NCBI GenBank assembly: GCA_037074705.1
Contig: CM073593.1
Span: 17,675,001-17,739,000, forward strand
Reading direction: 5' to 3'
Length of the DNA: 64,000 nucleotides
Source of the DNA: Zhengitettix transpicula
Taxonomy: Eukaryota > Arthropoda > Insecta > Orthoptera > Tetrigidae
Both the position numbers and the translations under genes were made by a program. Below the pieces are notes generated by a model. It did no database searches, had not been told where the DNA came from, and saw nothing but the letters and a program-made list of their open reading frames with translations. Positions 47,990-59,264 of the stretch are shown here, one piece after another; position 1 is the first letter of the stretch, and each line of letters starts with the position of its first letter.

Positions 47990-48290
47990 GTTTGAATGCT
48001 GTAGGAAGGACTATCCAACCACAGATTAATAATATCCATGTGAAAGCTACCGAAACTGTAGAAAAAGATCAAAGTTATTGGATAATGCCCACAGTGTGAT
48101 CAAGTGGTGGTCTGTGGAGGAGCGAGGCACAAACCCATAGTTGTTCTGAACCCGCTGCCCTGACAATCAAGATGAGTAGTAATCCACCACAGACAGATGC
48201 AACTGCTCTCAGACTGCAAAGTGTAGAGATATTTTATGAATCTCATTGAATAAAAATATTTATTCGACCCAAAAACCAGCCAGTTAATGT
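47990..48290. repeat. Repeat D, copy 1
   Basis: The segments TTAATAATATCC, GTGGAGGAGCGAGGCACA, CCCGCTG and CTGCAAAGTG(T)AGA are shared, in order, with 52525-52760. It lies upstream, on the minus strand, of the Penelope-like fragment, so it may be part of that element. Confidence 0.5.
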
Positions 48291-48299
48291 TTCCAAATT

Positions 48300-48790
48300 T
48301 CAACCCCCGCCCCTGGGGAGTAGATCATAACAACGCTAAAAATAAGCCCAATGAATAACATGTAACTGAATCGCAAAACCTCTAGCAGCTCTGTAACCGC
48401 CGTAAAACTCCAGCTGTATCCAATAAGTAGTTGTTTACCTAGTTTTTGTCCTCCTCCTAATATAAATACTCTTAATTAAAACTATTTTTGTTAAATAATG
48501 CCTAGTTTTTTTATATATATATAAAGTAAGTTATGACTAGTTTTTCTTCAGATGAGATGCCTGAGGACTTGGTGCAATTCATTGAAACTGGTAACAGATA
48601 TTCTAATATTTCAGTATTGCCGAACAATGTTGCGAGCATTTTAAGTAGTGACCGGCGTGTTGCCGGTGACATCGGTCCTGTGTCGAAAATACGGAAATAT
48701 TGCCGGGCCTCAATAGTTCCCACACCTCACCTGGAGGTCTCCGTAGTCATCAGTTTGTGGAGCTAGCCAAATAGATATATAAACATAATG
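48300..48790. other. Unassigned, contains a 77-codon ORF
   Basis: A TATATATATATAAA run at 48510-48524 is followed by an open frame from 48533 to 48766. Frames are also open on the other strand. The product is acidic at its N-terminus (FSSDEMPEDLVQFIETGN) and is not recognised. A polypyrimidine-CAG directly before ATGAGATG could be a splice acceptor. Confidence 0.25.
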
Positions 48791-48800
48791 ACTATAAAAC

Positions 48801-48956
48801 ATGGCGGCTGAGTTTTCAATTTATTAAAATATGGCGGCGCCTTTTCCAGTCTATGTTGTTTATTTATGTATCAAATACATATATTCAAAATTTTCAACAA
48901 CAGTAGCATAACATAAATCGGGTTTTTGGTGAAGTGGACCGACTAAAAAATGGCGG
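48801..48956 (+). promoter_or_regulatory. Cluster of three ATGGCGG (YY1/Pho-type) motifs
   Basis: ATGGCGG occurs at 48801, 48831 and 48950 in AT-rich flanks (AAATATGGCGGC, AAAAAATGGCGG). This matches the known core of the YY1/Pleiohomeotic zinc-finger site. Whether it acts as a promoter or Polycomb-type element here is inference. Confidence 0.35.
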
Positions 48957-48959
48957 TCA

Positions 48960-49540
48960 GTATTGTTTGTTGCTGCCACCAAGAGCGCTGTTGCTGAGGT
49001 AGCCTCTATTATGTTTATATACCTCTTTGATGGTGTTTATATATGTGTAAAGCTAACCTCAAACGATCTATACTCGATCTTTAGCCCACCTACGAGCTTC
49101 TGTGCAAGCATAAGCGATCCACCTAGAAGAGGTTTGATCGAAGAGAGCAATTCATCGCCGCGGATGTCTAAGAATAAAACAGTGCGCCATGCTCAGAACC
49201 TTCGTTAACTTATTGTATTATTGTTTTACGAGAGCACACTTTATCTCGTACATTCAATCAGTTCATCTTAAGCATTCAAATAGTTCGACGCAAACATTCG
49301 TTCAATACACATATCAGATCGTTGTTCCTGTTCGTAAAATAGTCGCTGTAATTGCAAGAAGTATAAATAAAATATTTTACACTTCAGAAGTCTCGTTATT
49401 ATTCACATCCAGTTTTATCACGCATTAATTTATTTTCTTCCCGTGTGACCCAACACACGGAGTCTCAAAGTCCGCCACAAGCTATGTTAGGAATTAATAT
49501 TACACTTTGTTCTCTACGTAAAATTATTCAGTATTCCACT
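48960..49540. other. CpG-richer segment, possibly an LTR or 5' UTR
   Basis: It contains GTATAAATAAAATATTTTACAC near 49360. The sequence around 49440-49490 (CCCAACACACGGAGTCTCAAAG) looks like a terminal or junction sequence, but no paired LTR is found in the window. Confidence 0.25.
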
Positions 49541-49541
49541 T

Positions 49542-49690
49542 ATGAATTGGTCAAACGAGAAAACTATTGAAATTTATCGATGAAGTTCGCTCAAATCCAT
49601 CAGTATTGGACTTGAAGTCGATGGACTATTGATAGAGATCGACAAGTGAAGAAAGATGGTTGGCGAGCAATAACCAACATAAGTTGGTAT
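49542..49690 (+). pseudogene. Possible MADF-domain fragment
   Basis: From the ATG at 49542 the translation begins MNWSNEKTIE; after a one-base shift it continues FIDEVRSNPSVLDL, resembling the start of MADF (Adf-1/Myb-like) DNA-binding domains. Further stops follow. Such domains occur in insect transcription factors and in PIF/Harbinger transposons. The match is short. Confidence 0.4.
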
Positions 49691-49738
49691 CAATGAATAA
49701 GAAAGATAACCGATGCAGACAAAAAAGGGGTAATATAT

Positions 49739-51086
49739 TGTAATGCATTGAGGGAATGCATTGTTTCGGAACAGCGCACATGTTGGGAGGAAGATGCAAG
49801 TTCAAAGTAATTACGGGTTCTGTCTCGATGTGACAAGACAGAGCGGCAAGACATTTGTTTCGGATGAATGGTCTTGGCCGGCACAGGAAGTTGCAATGTG
49901 TACTTAGGATTTGTAAAGCAAAAAAAGGACACGCGGGTGGCCGATTGCAAGAGGTATCGGTTTAAGGCAGTCTATTGTCTCTGATTAATGGCCTGACAAG
50001 TGGCGTATTTACTTAGGATTTGTAAGGAGGGGTCAGCTCAAGTCTTGTGAGGATGAGACGACAAGTCCAGAGTTATTGAGGGTGCAAAGTAATTACGGGT
50101 CCTGCCTCGATGTGACATGACGGAGGGGCTAGCTATTTGCTAAGGAACTGCAGCTGCAGAATGTAAATCTCAGTAATGCAGATTCTGTCACCGCGCCGTT
50201 GCGACGTAGTCTTGAAACGAAGGGAAAAACAAAGAGGCTAGTAGTATATAAGCGAGAGATAAGTTATTGTGAGTTAGTCAGCGTGGGAGAGGGGTGCTGT
50301 ATGCATCGAGGAGTCAGAGTCAGTCAGCGAGAGTCTGCGTTAGTCAGCGTGGGAGAGGGATGCGGTGAGCATCGAACTTGGAAGTTAGTTGGAGATGAGT
50401 GTCAGAGCGGAGGGTATGGAGAAAGAACGCAGCCTGCGAGAGAAATAGAAAATTATTCAACTATAAACATTTTCATATGCAGAAGTTCAATCTGTATTAG
50501 TATCAAAATTTGACCAGTCTTTGATGGTAGGAGACCAGGACACAGCATCCAGCGTCGATTAGTTTCACCACGAGCAACTGGGATGTCCTTCGCCGAGTAT
50601 GGAGAATCAGCTATCTTCGAACCAATAATATGTGTTAGTCAGTGTGTGTAAACGTCCAGTCTATAAAGTGTGTGTTTAATGAACGAGCCAAATGTTCCTG
50701 AAAAATCGTGAGTTGAAATTTATGGTATTAACATGTGTAAACGGAATTAAAAGATACAGTCAGATATCGTTCTCTTCTTGTGTTAATAAAATAAACTCTT
50801 TTAAATTTAGAAGCAATCTGTAGAATAAGTTCGTTCATAAGTTTCGTCAATGCCTAGACGATTAAATATTTCTGTTTAATTTAAAGATAAATGTTGGCTT
50901 CTTTGATTATTTAAGTTCTGTCCGTTATCAAACCCAGTAAAGACACATGAGAGAAAGAATTATATGCTATATGTTTTTATTGTAATGTAAAATTTCAAGA
51001 ATTGGTAAATAAATGTTGTTTGTTTTAAAGTCTATAATTTTCATTTAAAGGCCCGTCAAATTAAATGTCACCTTTTGTTTATTACA
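49739..51086 (+). repeat. LTR (family A, copy 2) with internal duplications
   Basis: It is bounded by TGTAAT and ATTACA and homologous to copy 1 along most of its length. A TATA box, TATATAA, lies at about 50245. At 1348 bp it is longer than copy 1 (1008 bp). The difference is largely explained by a duplication of the AAAGTAATTACGGG...GATGTGAC block at 49804 and 50096 (292 bp apart), plus a 66-bp repeat at 50273 and 50339 (GTTAGTCAGCGTGGGAGAGG). Confidence 0.7.
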
Positions 51087-51112
51087 TTTTGGCTACCACA
51101 ACGTGGGGCGAA
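51087..51112 (+). other. Primer-binding site of LTR copy 2
   Basis: TTTTGGCTACCACAACGTGG follows the ATTACA end exactly as at copy 1. The internal region breaks off within a few tens of bases and no gag or pol follows, so the element is truncated. Confidence 0.65.
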
Positions 51113-51129
51113 TTAAAAAGGAGTCTTTT

Positions 51130-51820
51130 TTTTATTAATACAATATATACCACACGACGTTTCTGGGATCCTTGTTCCTTTCGTCAGGTGCTAAGAAGGG
51201 CATAGAGAAACACAACTGCACTGGTCAGTTGACAACACTCAAACACTAAAAAAAAATTTTTTTCATTTTAAGTTGGTATCAGTTGACGTACGCGAAAAAT
51301 TAATATAAGAAGAAAAGTTAATTTATAATTTTTAAAATAAATATTTAACCAATAAAGAGGCCTAGCCTTTACATATTTTAATAAATTCATTTAATCCACC
51401 CATACTTAACCAACGATGTGCGAAATTGAACAATCGGATACTCTCAAAGATTGAAGGCTTTCCCGGTGTATTTGTTGAAGAAAACGTTCTCGGGTTTCCA
51501 CCCGGGTAACAATGCGATTGTAACGCGACGTTTCGATCGGATACTCTCATTAAATACATCAAAGATTTATTTCCTCATCACCATGTCCTTTCTCTAATCA
51601 TGGGCCCAATTTTTAAGCAAATATTGAAACTCACCCTTCGACATTCTGGTGAAGTTTTTTAGTAAGTAATTTTCAAGAATTAATTCGTTGCTTAAATTGT
51701 GAAGTGTTTCTTGTTTGTTTAAATAAAGTAGAATCCAGGTTCTTCTCTTTTTTAATTACTTAAATTGTTTTTATCAAAATTAATGCTGCGCTAATAAGTA
51801 CTTCATTTTCAGCCATTATT
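51130..51820. other. Unassigned repeat-like sequence
   Basis: ACACGACGTTTCTGGGATCC...CGTCAGGTGCT resembles the CGTTTC...TCAGGTG motif seen in other dispersed repeats here (for example near 11169 and 24090). No gene is recognised. Confidence 0.35.
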
Positions 51821-51826
51821 ATTGTT

Positions 51827-52144
51827 CTACGTGTACGCGGAAAGTGCGTGGGCTACACTGTGGCCGGAGTATTGCTGGCAACATATTGTCGGGCCATAGT
51901 TTCCTAAAATCTTGCCGGCAATCTGCAATTTTTGTTGCTCGTTTACGGGTCCCTTAACATAGTTTGTGTCAGCAATTACGGGTATGTTACGAACATATGT
52001 CCCGTAAAATAATATGTTTCCGCCGTTTACAACGCCTTTAGACAATAATAATTCTTCAGGTTCCATGGTTGAAATAAGGTGAGATCTCATCACGTCAAAT
52101 TCTGGAAATCCAGCAGTGTCTGCCTTTGTTCCTGCCTTCAACAT
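51827..52144 (-). other. Unidentified ORF, possible terminal exon
   Basis: A minus-strand frame of 105 codons from the first ATG extends upstream through GSIHPEP, just after TTTCAG/TAAG sequences that could serve as a splice acceptor. The product (for example STMEPEELLLSKG, NIPVIADTNYVKGP, ILGNYGPTICCQQ) has normal protein-like composition and codon variety, unlike nearby noise frames. I recognise no family. No further exons were found, so it may be a real terminal exon, a pseudogene or a transposon fragment. Confidence 0.35.
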
Positions 52145-52524
52145 TGGTTCAGGGTGTATGGAGCCTTACTGAAATCATCGGTTACTGGAACACGTTATTT
52201 ATTGATCACTGCTACCGAGTAACACGTTACAGGTAAATTACCATTCAGCTCATTCCCAGTTCCTCCACCGCACTCTGACTGCCTACAGCGCCACATTTGC
52301 ACCTGGTGGCAGAAAATCGAACTTTTTTTTTTCAGCATTATTCGCGAGAGTATTAATGAACATACTTACGATTTTTGAGCTTCCTGTGATGTATACAGCT
52401 CTCAGTCCCTCACTGGAGCACTTAAATTAACTGGAGCAGTTTAATTTTAAACACCCGATACTTATTTTTAATTACTACCATGGCGTTGAAGCGTAAATGA
52501 AATTTATTTCAAGTGCGTAATATG

Positions 52525-52760
52525 AACATATTAATAATATCCGTGGGAACTACCGAGGCTCTAGAAAAAGAATCCAAGCGATAAGATGTGACGTAACGTC
52601 GAATGTGACCTTGCGACGAGCTGTGGAGGGGCGAAGCACAGACCATCAGTTCTGGATCCGCTGGCCAAAGCAGAACCACTCCGTGAAGGTGAGTACTAAT
52701 ACGCTACAGAGAAATGCAGTCATTCTCAGAATGTAAAGTGAGAATACTGAAAACTTTTCA
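52525..52760. repeat. Repeat D, copy 2
   Basis: It is collinear with 47990-48290: TTAATAATATCCGTG, CTGTGGAGGGGCGAAGCACA, ATCCGCTGGCC and CTCAGAATGTAAAGTGAGA. Confidence 0.5.
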
Positions 52761-52769
52761 TTCAGATTG

Positions 52770-54520
52770 TTGTCATTAATATAAGCTGCTCGTCAAGGTC
52801 GCCTGGCAAATGCGTACCGCTGCTTGTACCAATGCTTTTTTAAGCAACTGTAAACCTAGAATTCAAAGGACTGGCTATGGAGACACTTGTAAGAAGTGTT
52901 GCTGATGCGATTAATGAAAGAAATTTATTTTGAAAGCGCTGAAGTTAGTCCAAAAACTAGGCCTCTTTTTTTTAGAGATACTCGAAACCCACAAGCTGAC
53001 ATCGACGTATTTAGTTTATAAATTACCGGTGTGGATGTAAAGGAAATGATTTCACATCAGAAAATCTAAAAATACAATTAATTGTAGAAGATAATTAAGA
53101 TTAACAACTACTTTTACAACACGCTTCCTTGTAATCCATGTGCTCAGACTTTTTCTTTCTATATTTTCATTTTTTTTACAATAAAAAGGAATTAATATAG
53201 AGTTACGGTTATAATATTTGTATGCTAAAAGAGATGTTTGGTAGTTAATGATTATTTGTCTGCTGTTCAGTAAAAAAAGATCGAGATATGAGTTCAGTGA
53301 CTCTAGAAGCCGAGAAGGATCGGCGACATTCACATGTTCTATGTAGAATGTAGCTTAATCGTATCTCAAATTGATACCGTAAAAATACTAAGCATTTATT
53401 ATTTGCTTCCCAAAATCGAATATAAGCTTTTATCACGCAGACCGATATTTCAAAATAAATTTCGGTCTAAAGTTTGGAAAACTTAAATCAGAATGAGAAA
53501 AGCTGTCACGATGTAATAAAATATGCTATACAATAACCTGCCTTTTATATAATTTACAACTATTATTACCCCATTAAATTGCTCAGGTTGTTATCAAGTG
53601 TAACGTAAATTTAAATTTTCAATGTACTGAAATGAAATGAATATTCTGTTTGGATACACTCATTTCGATTGCGTTCATATGCAACATTTTTCCTCATAAT
53701 ATTCACCTACTTCGTAAACACGAGGAATTTGAAAACCTTGTCCAAGATCTTGAAAAAACGTACTTTTAGTATTCCATCGTTATATTTTACGAGATACATT
53801 CACGTTTTAAGATTTTCGAATGATATTTTCATAAAATATCCATTTCTCAACCTAATTTCCGTGCAGCCGTAAACACTTTTCTCAACTTTGACGCCACGAT
53901 TCCATTGCCTCTACGAACGCTTCCTTACTAATTGTTTTTAACCACTGAAAATGCAATGGCGACACGATTGGAGATATGTCGCTAGGATCCGTGTCAGGTG
54001 GTAGAAGGGTATGAGAAACAGCTTCAAAGTTGTCTTCACGAAGAAACTCCATTGTCGCGTTCGTCCATGTGAAGAGCCCACGTGCAGCTTTTTCCACTTT
54101 TTGTTGGAAGAAGCATATTCGCTACACCATGAACATTTCTCACTTGACCGGCGATGAATTTCAATGGTCAACACGCCACGATTGATAAATCTGTTATTGT
54201 AATGACAACGCTGACATTACTAGTATCAAAAACACTCCTCACACGCGGTTCTACCCTCACTCTTGTACCATCCATAGCTTTAAAACATTTAATATTCTTA
54301 AATAATGTTTACATAGTATATTATTGTTATTTGAACCGCTTCATTTCATAATAAAACTATCTTACATGGCCTCTGCCTACTGATTATACTTGATATCCTT
54401 AGTCATTAAGTACAAATTTATACACTGATTCTATTTTTTACTGCGATTATTTTATTGAAAGTTCTTATATCAATAAAACTTTCTGATTTAATTTTTATGA
54501 TGATTGAATTTTAATTATTT
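52770..54520. other. Spacer upstream of GST, with one unidentified ORF pair
   Basis: At 53882-54174 two overlapping minus-strand frames (71 and 78 codons) appear to be one reading split by a frameshift (KWKKLHVGSS versus KAARGLFTWTNATMEFL). It may be an old gene or transposon fragment. The GST 5' UTR exon and promoter should lie in this region but were not located. Confidence 0.35.
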
Positions 54521-54525
54521 CACAG

Positions 54526-57500
54526 ATGACCATAACACTCTACTTTCTGCCTCGAAGTCCCCCGGCTAGAGCAGCATTAATAACATGCAAGGCATTAGGT
54601 CTCGACGTGGAAATAAAAAATCTTAACCTTTTTCAAAAGGAACATTTAACACCGGAATATTTAAAGGTAATGTGCCCCTGAAATAACTTCTAAAATGATT
54701 GATCCTAAACTTTGAATAGACACTTGATTTAAGTTATAAACATGTCATTGTAACCAATTCAGGAATAAAAACTACCACTAAGTGTCACCGAGACATTGGC
54801 TTTGATTCTACGAGGCCTCCAAAATTAAATTAGTTATAATATATTATACAAAAGCATAAATTAATCTTCTGAACAATATGTGCCCTCAAAATGTATTTAT
54901 CAGAATAGGCCGTTTTTCGAAGCTGTTTGAAACAATACAAAGTTTACTAAGTTGCGCATAATTTTCTACAAATTGTGATGCCTAATCTTACATAAAGTGT
55001 TTTCGTATTTTAGAAAGAGCTCTTCCAGATGATGACAACAGAGCTGTTGGTCGTTAGAACATTAAGTCTTAATGACTGTTGAACCTGTGTTGGAAACTCC
55101 AGAGCTCTTTCTATGGCAACTATACCGGGAAAGCCTTCGATCTGTTTTCATATTAATTTTTTTTATAATAAATTGATTCTTTGAGAAGATGATTATAGAA
55201 TCAAACATTTCATATATATGTGAACTGTATTATTCATAACAAGTATTTCCTAAACTAAAAAATTTGTTGAAGAACACCCCCTTACAGAGTTGTTAAAAAA
55301 TATCAAATGATAATTAATGGATTGTTCGTTTCGAAAATATACATAAAGAATTAGGAAACTTAATTCATATTTCTATCAATCAATAGGGGAATAAATACAG
55401 AATTTTTAAAAAAATTGTTTCTCTTACAGATCAATCCACAGCACACAGTACCAGTATTGGATGACAATGGCTTTATTATTTGCGACAGGTGTGTATGATA
55501 TTAATGATTATGACTCGTATTGTAATTTCTATCAGGGGAAAAGTTAACAAGATAAATAAAAAGGAAAAATGTACAGTCTGTTTTAAAAATTAATAAGAAA
55601 GATAGCCAAATACAGACAAAATAAGTGATGATACAAATACCACACAACATTACTGGAAGCCTTTTTCATTTCTAAGAAAACCAAAAAGCAGAGGAGTCTA
55701 GAAGTAACAGAATATAATAAAAATCAATTGTTGATTTGGGATTTTGTCTCTTTTTTTGTATTTTAAATTTAATTTCCATTTGGAATTTAGTAATTAAACA
55801 TTAACAAATTTCCATAATTTAATTTAATTACAAACAGAAATATAAATAGTAGAATATTACAATCCATGTATTTCCATTGTTGGTTCTGTCGTTTGCATTC
55901 TGTTTCGAAATGGTAAAAACCATGATTCATTCCCAGTCACAATACTGACAGAAGTACAAATTTCTAGTGATATCTTAGCAAGTGGTCCATTAAAGTATAT
56001 TGTTAGTTTTTCCTCCATCAATTTATGTGGAACCCATTCCTAACAGAATTTTCAGTAATGCAAGTGCTTGGTCAAATTGTGGTCTACGAAACCGTGACTA
56101 AGTGCCTTGATAGCGAAGTTAGTCCACACTGATCTGTTGGTTTCCATGTACTTCTTCAACCCAACCATAACAGTTTTGACAAACTGGGTCTGTCCTTGTA
56201 AAACATTGTCTCTCATGGGATATTTTGTACCATCCAAGTACACCGTAAACAGATGATATGTGATGAAATTTCTCATCCTCCTTGTTCTCAGCACCCAATC
56301 TCAGTGGTCTTTACTGTCTCCATTACTAATGGTGTGATGTATCTCTAACATAATTTCCAACACAATAAGCATCTTAGTGTAAGCATATGATATGACTGAT
56401 TTTAGAGTCTCAAACAGATGTTAGTTCAAAAATATTAACTTATGCTCAGAGAGAGTAACACACACTGAATAATTTTCGTTTGACTTTCCCTGATAAACAA
56501 TCTGGGGAAGAATAGAAAATCGAGACATCATGAAAATTTAACTGGAAATAGCATGAGGGGACTTCGTAATAAATCACTGATGTCAGATAAACTTTAATGT
56601 ACCTAATACCAATTGTTTTAACCTTACAGTCTGTTGAAAAACTATTCAGAATTGGTAATCCCTTATTGCAAGACACTTTAAATCCTTAAAATGTAACACC
56701 AAAACTAAATATTTAAGTGGTGGGTAATTGTAGTAAAGACAATATAAAGGGTTAGACTTAAATATTCATTGGGATTTCCAAAAATTATATATTCAATAGT
56801 ATTACGGTTCATAAATGAAAAGTGTGCAATAAGTTTTAGGTACATATGACAGATGTTGAATGTGTGTCTCAATTGTAATCCAATTCAGTTCATACCTTCA
56901 ACACCTTTTGCCTGTCACTGTCCATCACAGAAGCAGTGCTTGAAGTGTTGTTAGCAGTGAGGGTACATAAACAATGTGCTTCGTAACCCCACAGAAAGAA
57001 GTCACATTGTGCGAAATCAGGACACCTGTTGTATGAAATCTGATAAATCAAAGGCCAACCCCGTAGAATTAAAATTATTTAATCTATTGGCGGTTATAAT
57101 TACTAAAAGGGCTGGTCAAAACAGAAGTTGGAAGACTAAATAAATTTTCCAATACACATACTGTCTGAATCTTGATTAAGTTCATGAAATAGGAAGATAA
57201 TGATTTAAAAAAATAGGTGTGGTAGTATAATACTTATCACACACAGCCAAAACTTTTAATATTACATAATTGTTCTAAATTAGAATTTTTCTTTTAAAAT
57301 AAATTTTTTCTTGTTAATGAGACACCTTAGAAATTTTCAGTCACGTGATTGCATCATACTTGACTTCCAAGTATGGGAAGGATGACTCTTTGTACCCCAA
57401 GGAACTAAAAAAACGTACACTTGTCGACCAAAGATTGTATTTGGATGCAACAATCCTCTTCCCCAGACTAAGAAACATTAGTGTAAGTTATATATCACAC

Positions 57501-58674
57501 AATAATGATATTAATAAAACAACCTAATGACAAATATGATGGAATGTGCATGGTAACATAGACTACCTTATTGTAATAGTTAAATAAAAGGTGGAAAAAA
57601 TACACACTTTTAGTGCATCTACATACTTTGTCATAGTGTGTTAGATGGTTGAGAAATGGAACTAGGAATGTGCTTAGACCATAGAATGATCCTGGTACAC
57701 AGAATGGGATGATAGCTTTTCTAGCCACAGGAAAAGTCCAACAGAACATTATTTTTCCTGTGAGGTACTAGAGAGAAATAGGCGATAAATAAAACTATGA
57801 TTATTCATGAAAAATTATTTCATTGCCAGAAAGAGTAGAGTGGTGATGGGGGAGGTACAATGTGTTGATATATGAAGCAGGGTTGAGAGAAAATCATTCA
57901 GACTTATGTTTATGAGTTATAAAATAACCCCATTACCAAAAGAGAGTGAAAATTACTCCTGGTAACTGGAGGGGGTATATATCCAGGCCTTTATTTGAGG
58001 CAATAATACTCCCAATAACTTAAACAACTCACATATATTCTCAGTACATTCATACATATGGTACATGAAGGGAGTCATGAATACTCTTGGTACCTTACGA
58101 GGGCTCTAAAGGGAGTTAAAAAGGCCGGTTAGTTAACTATCTCATGGTTTAAGAAATCAGTTTGGATCTTGTATGAGGTGAAAATAAGATATTTAGGTTA
58201 GTTTAAATTCAGTATGTTCGGTTTATAAAGTACGTGTGTTTAAAGTGAAATTATTTTTATATTCAGTTCCCAATAATTTATCTGGGGAAGACCACTGTGG
58301 ATGAAGATGCAAAAAAGGCCTTGTTCGAAGCCCTGAGCTTCGTGGAGAACTTCCTAGAGCCTACTGGTTGGTTGGCAGGACCAAACTACACCATCGCTGA
58401 CATCACGTGTGTGGCCACAGTGACTAGCATTGAGGTATATAGTTATATGTAGAACAAATGTAAGATTGGTATAATGCCAAGTATTGTGAAATGTTTACCT
58501 AACAGGTAAATTGTTTTTCAGGCAATGGGAGTGGATATGAGCAAATATCCAAGGATTCAATCTTGGATTCAACTCTGTAAGGACTCTATCCCAAACTTTG
58601 ATGAGGCCAACAAAGGACTGAAAGAGTTCAGAGAGTATACAAAGGGCAAGATGCAGCCTGGACAGTTTCATTAA
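54526..58674 (+). CDS. Cytosolic glutathione S-transferase, Delta/Epsilon type, complete, five exons
   Basis: It conjugates glutathione to electrophiles, with roles in insecticide and plant-toxin detoxification and in oxidative stress. Coding exons are 54526-54666, 55430-55488, 57341-57482, 58267-58434 and 58522-58674. Phases are consistent and the product has 220 residues, close to the 210-220 typical of the class. The N-terminal thioredoxin-like domain has LYFLPRSPPARA with the expected catalytic serine at residue 11, the cis-proline motif HTVPVLDD and the glutathione-binding CDSHVIASYL. The helical C-terminal domain has GWLAGPNYTIADIT with the conserved folding-capping motif. An AG acceptor (TTTCACAG) abuts the ATG, implying an upstream untranslated exon. 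AATAAA at 58735-58740 is a good poly(A) signal. SPPARA suits Delta or Epsilon; the subclass was not resolved. Confidence 0.93.
55868..56294 (-). pseudogene. Mariner-superfamily transposase remnant in GST intron 2
   Basis: The minus-strand reading contains ALSHGFVDHNLTKHLHY, then (after a stop) EWVPHKL and further on SIVTGNESWF. These correspond to the HTH end, the WVPHxL block and the first DDE block (VTGDETW) of mariner transposases. The catalytic aspartate is replaced by asparagine, and stops interrupt the frame. It is dead. Confidence 0.65.
56850..57053 (-). pseudogene. Transposase C-terminal fragment (IS630/mariner superfamily)
   Basis: The minus-strand reading RCPDFAQCDFFLWGY, then SVMDSDRQKVLKV.TELDYN.D, matches the P.SPDL.P.DFFLWG and V..ELDYR.D features of insect IS630/mariner-superfamily transposases. 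Because this C-terminal piece lies upstream of the other remnant in transcription order, it belongs to a separate or rearranged copy. Confidence 0.6.
57500..58260. other. GST intron 3
   Basis: CpG-poor intron, nothing recognised. Confidence 0.4.
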
Positions 58675-58734
58675 ACCCAAAATACAATCGCAGTTCTCCA
58701 TAATATTTGACTAAACATTCATGAAACAGGAATG

Positions 58735-58740
58735 AATAAA
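58735..58740 (+). terminator. GST polyadenylation signal
   Basis: AATAAA lies 61 bases after the GST stop codon, in a suitable AT-rich 3' UTR. Confidence 0.7.
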
Positions 58741-59090
58741 ATTTCAAGTGTTTGTTTTCTGCACCAATTTAGTGGAAAAAATAGGTGTACAAGATACAAA
58801 TACCGAAAACATAAAATTGAATAAGTATGAATATTGATTTTTCTAATATTAATATAATGTTTTTCTAATATTAAAAACTTTCAGTATGGAGCTATATATG
58901 GTATTCAATCTTGTACAACTATAGAAGTAAGAATGAAAAGTGAGTCCTGCTACATATGTAAAAATGCAAGTTTATTTTTTTGGTTATATTGAATATTAAG
59001 TATAAAAATTACAAACACTTTTTAATATAATTATAATACGATTATTTGTAAAGAATGCTGTCAATGAAACATGTTGTTGAATTATATACT

Positions 59091-59096
59091 TTTATT
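59091..59096 (-). terminator. Possible XDH polyadenylation signal
   Basis: AATAAA is read on the minus strand about 170 bases past the XDH stop codon. Another lies further on, near 58970. Confidence 0.5.
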
Positions 59097-59264
59097 TTTG
59101 AAGAAAGATTTAACCTTACATCATACTTCCTTCTACATTCTATTTATTCAGACAGAATATGTGCATTATCAACATAAATCAAATACAGCAAAGAAACTTA
59201 TTTATCACAGATTAATAAATTTGTGGAGGAACAATAACAAGAAATTATTTATATTTCAAGAACA

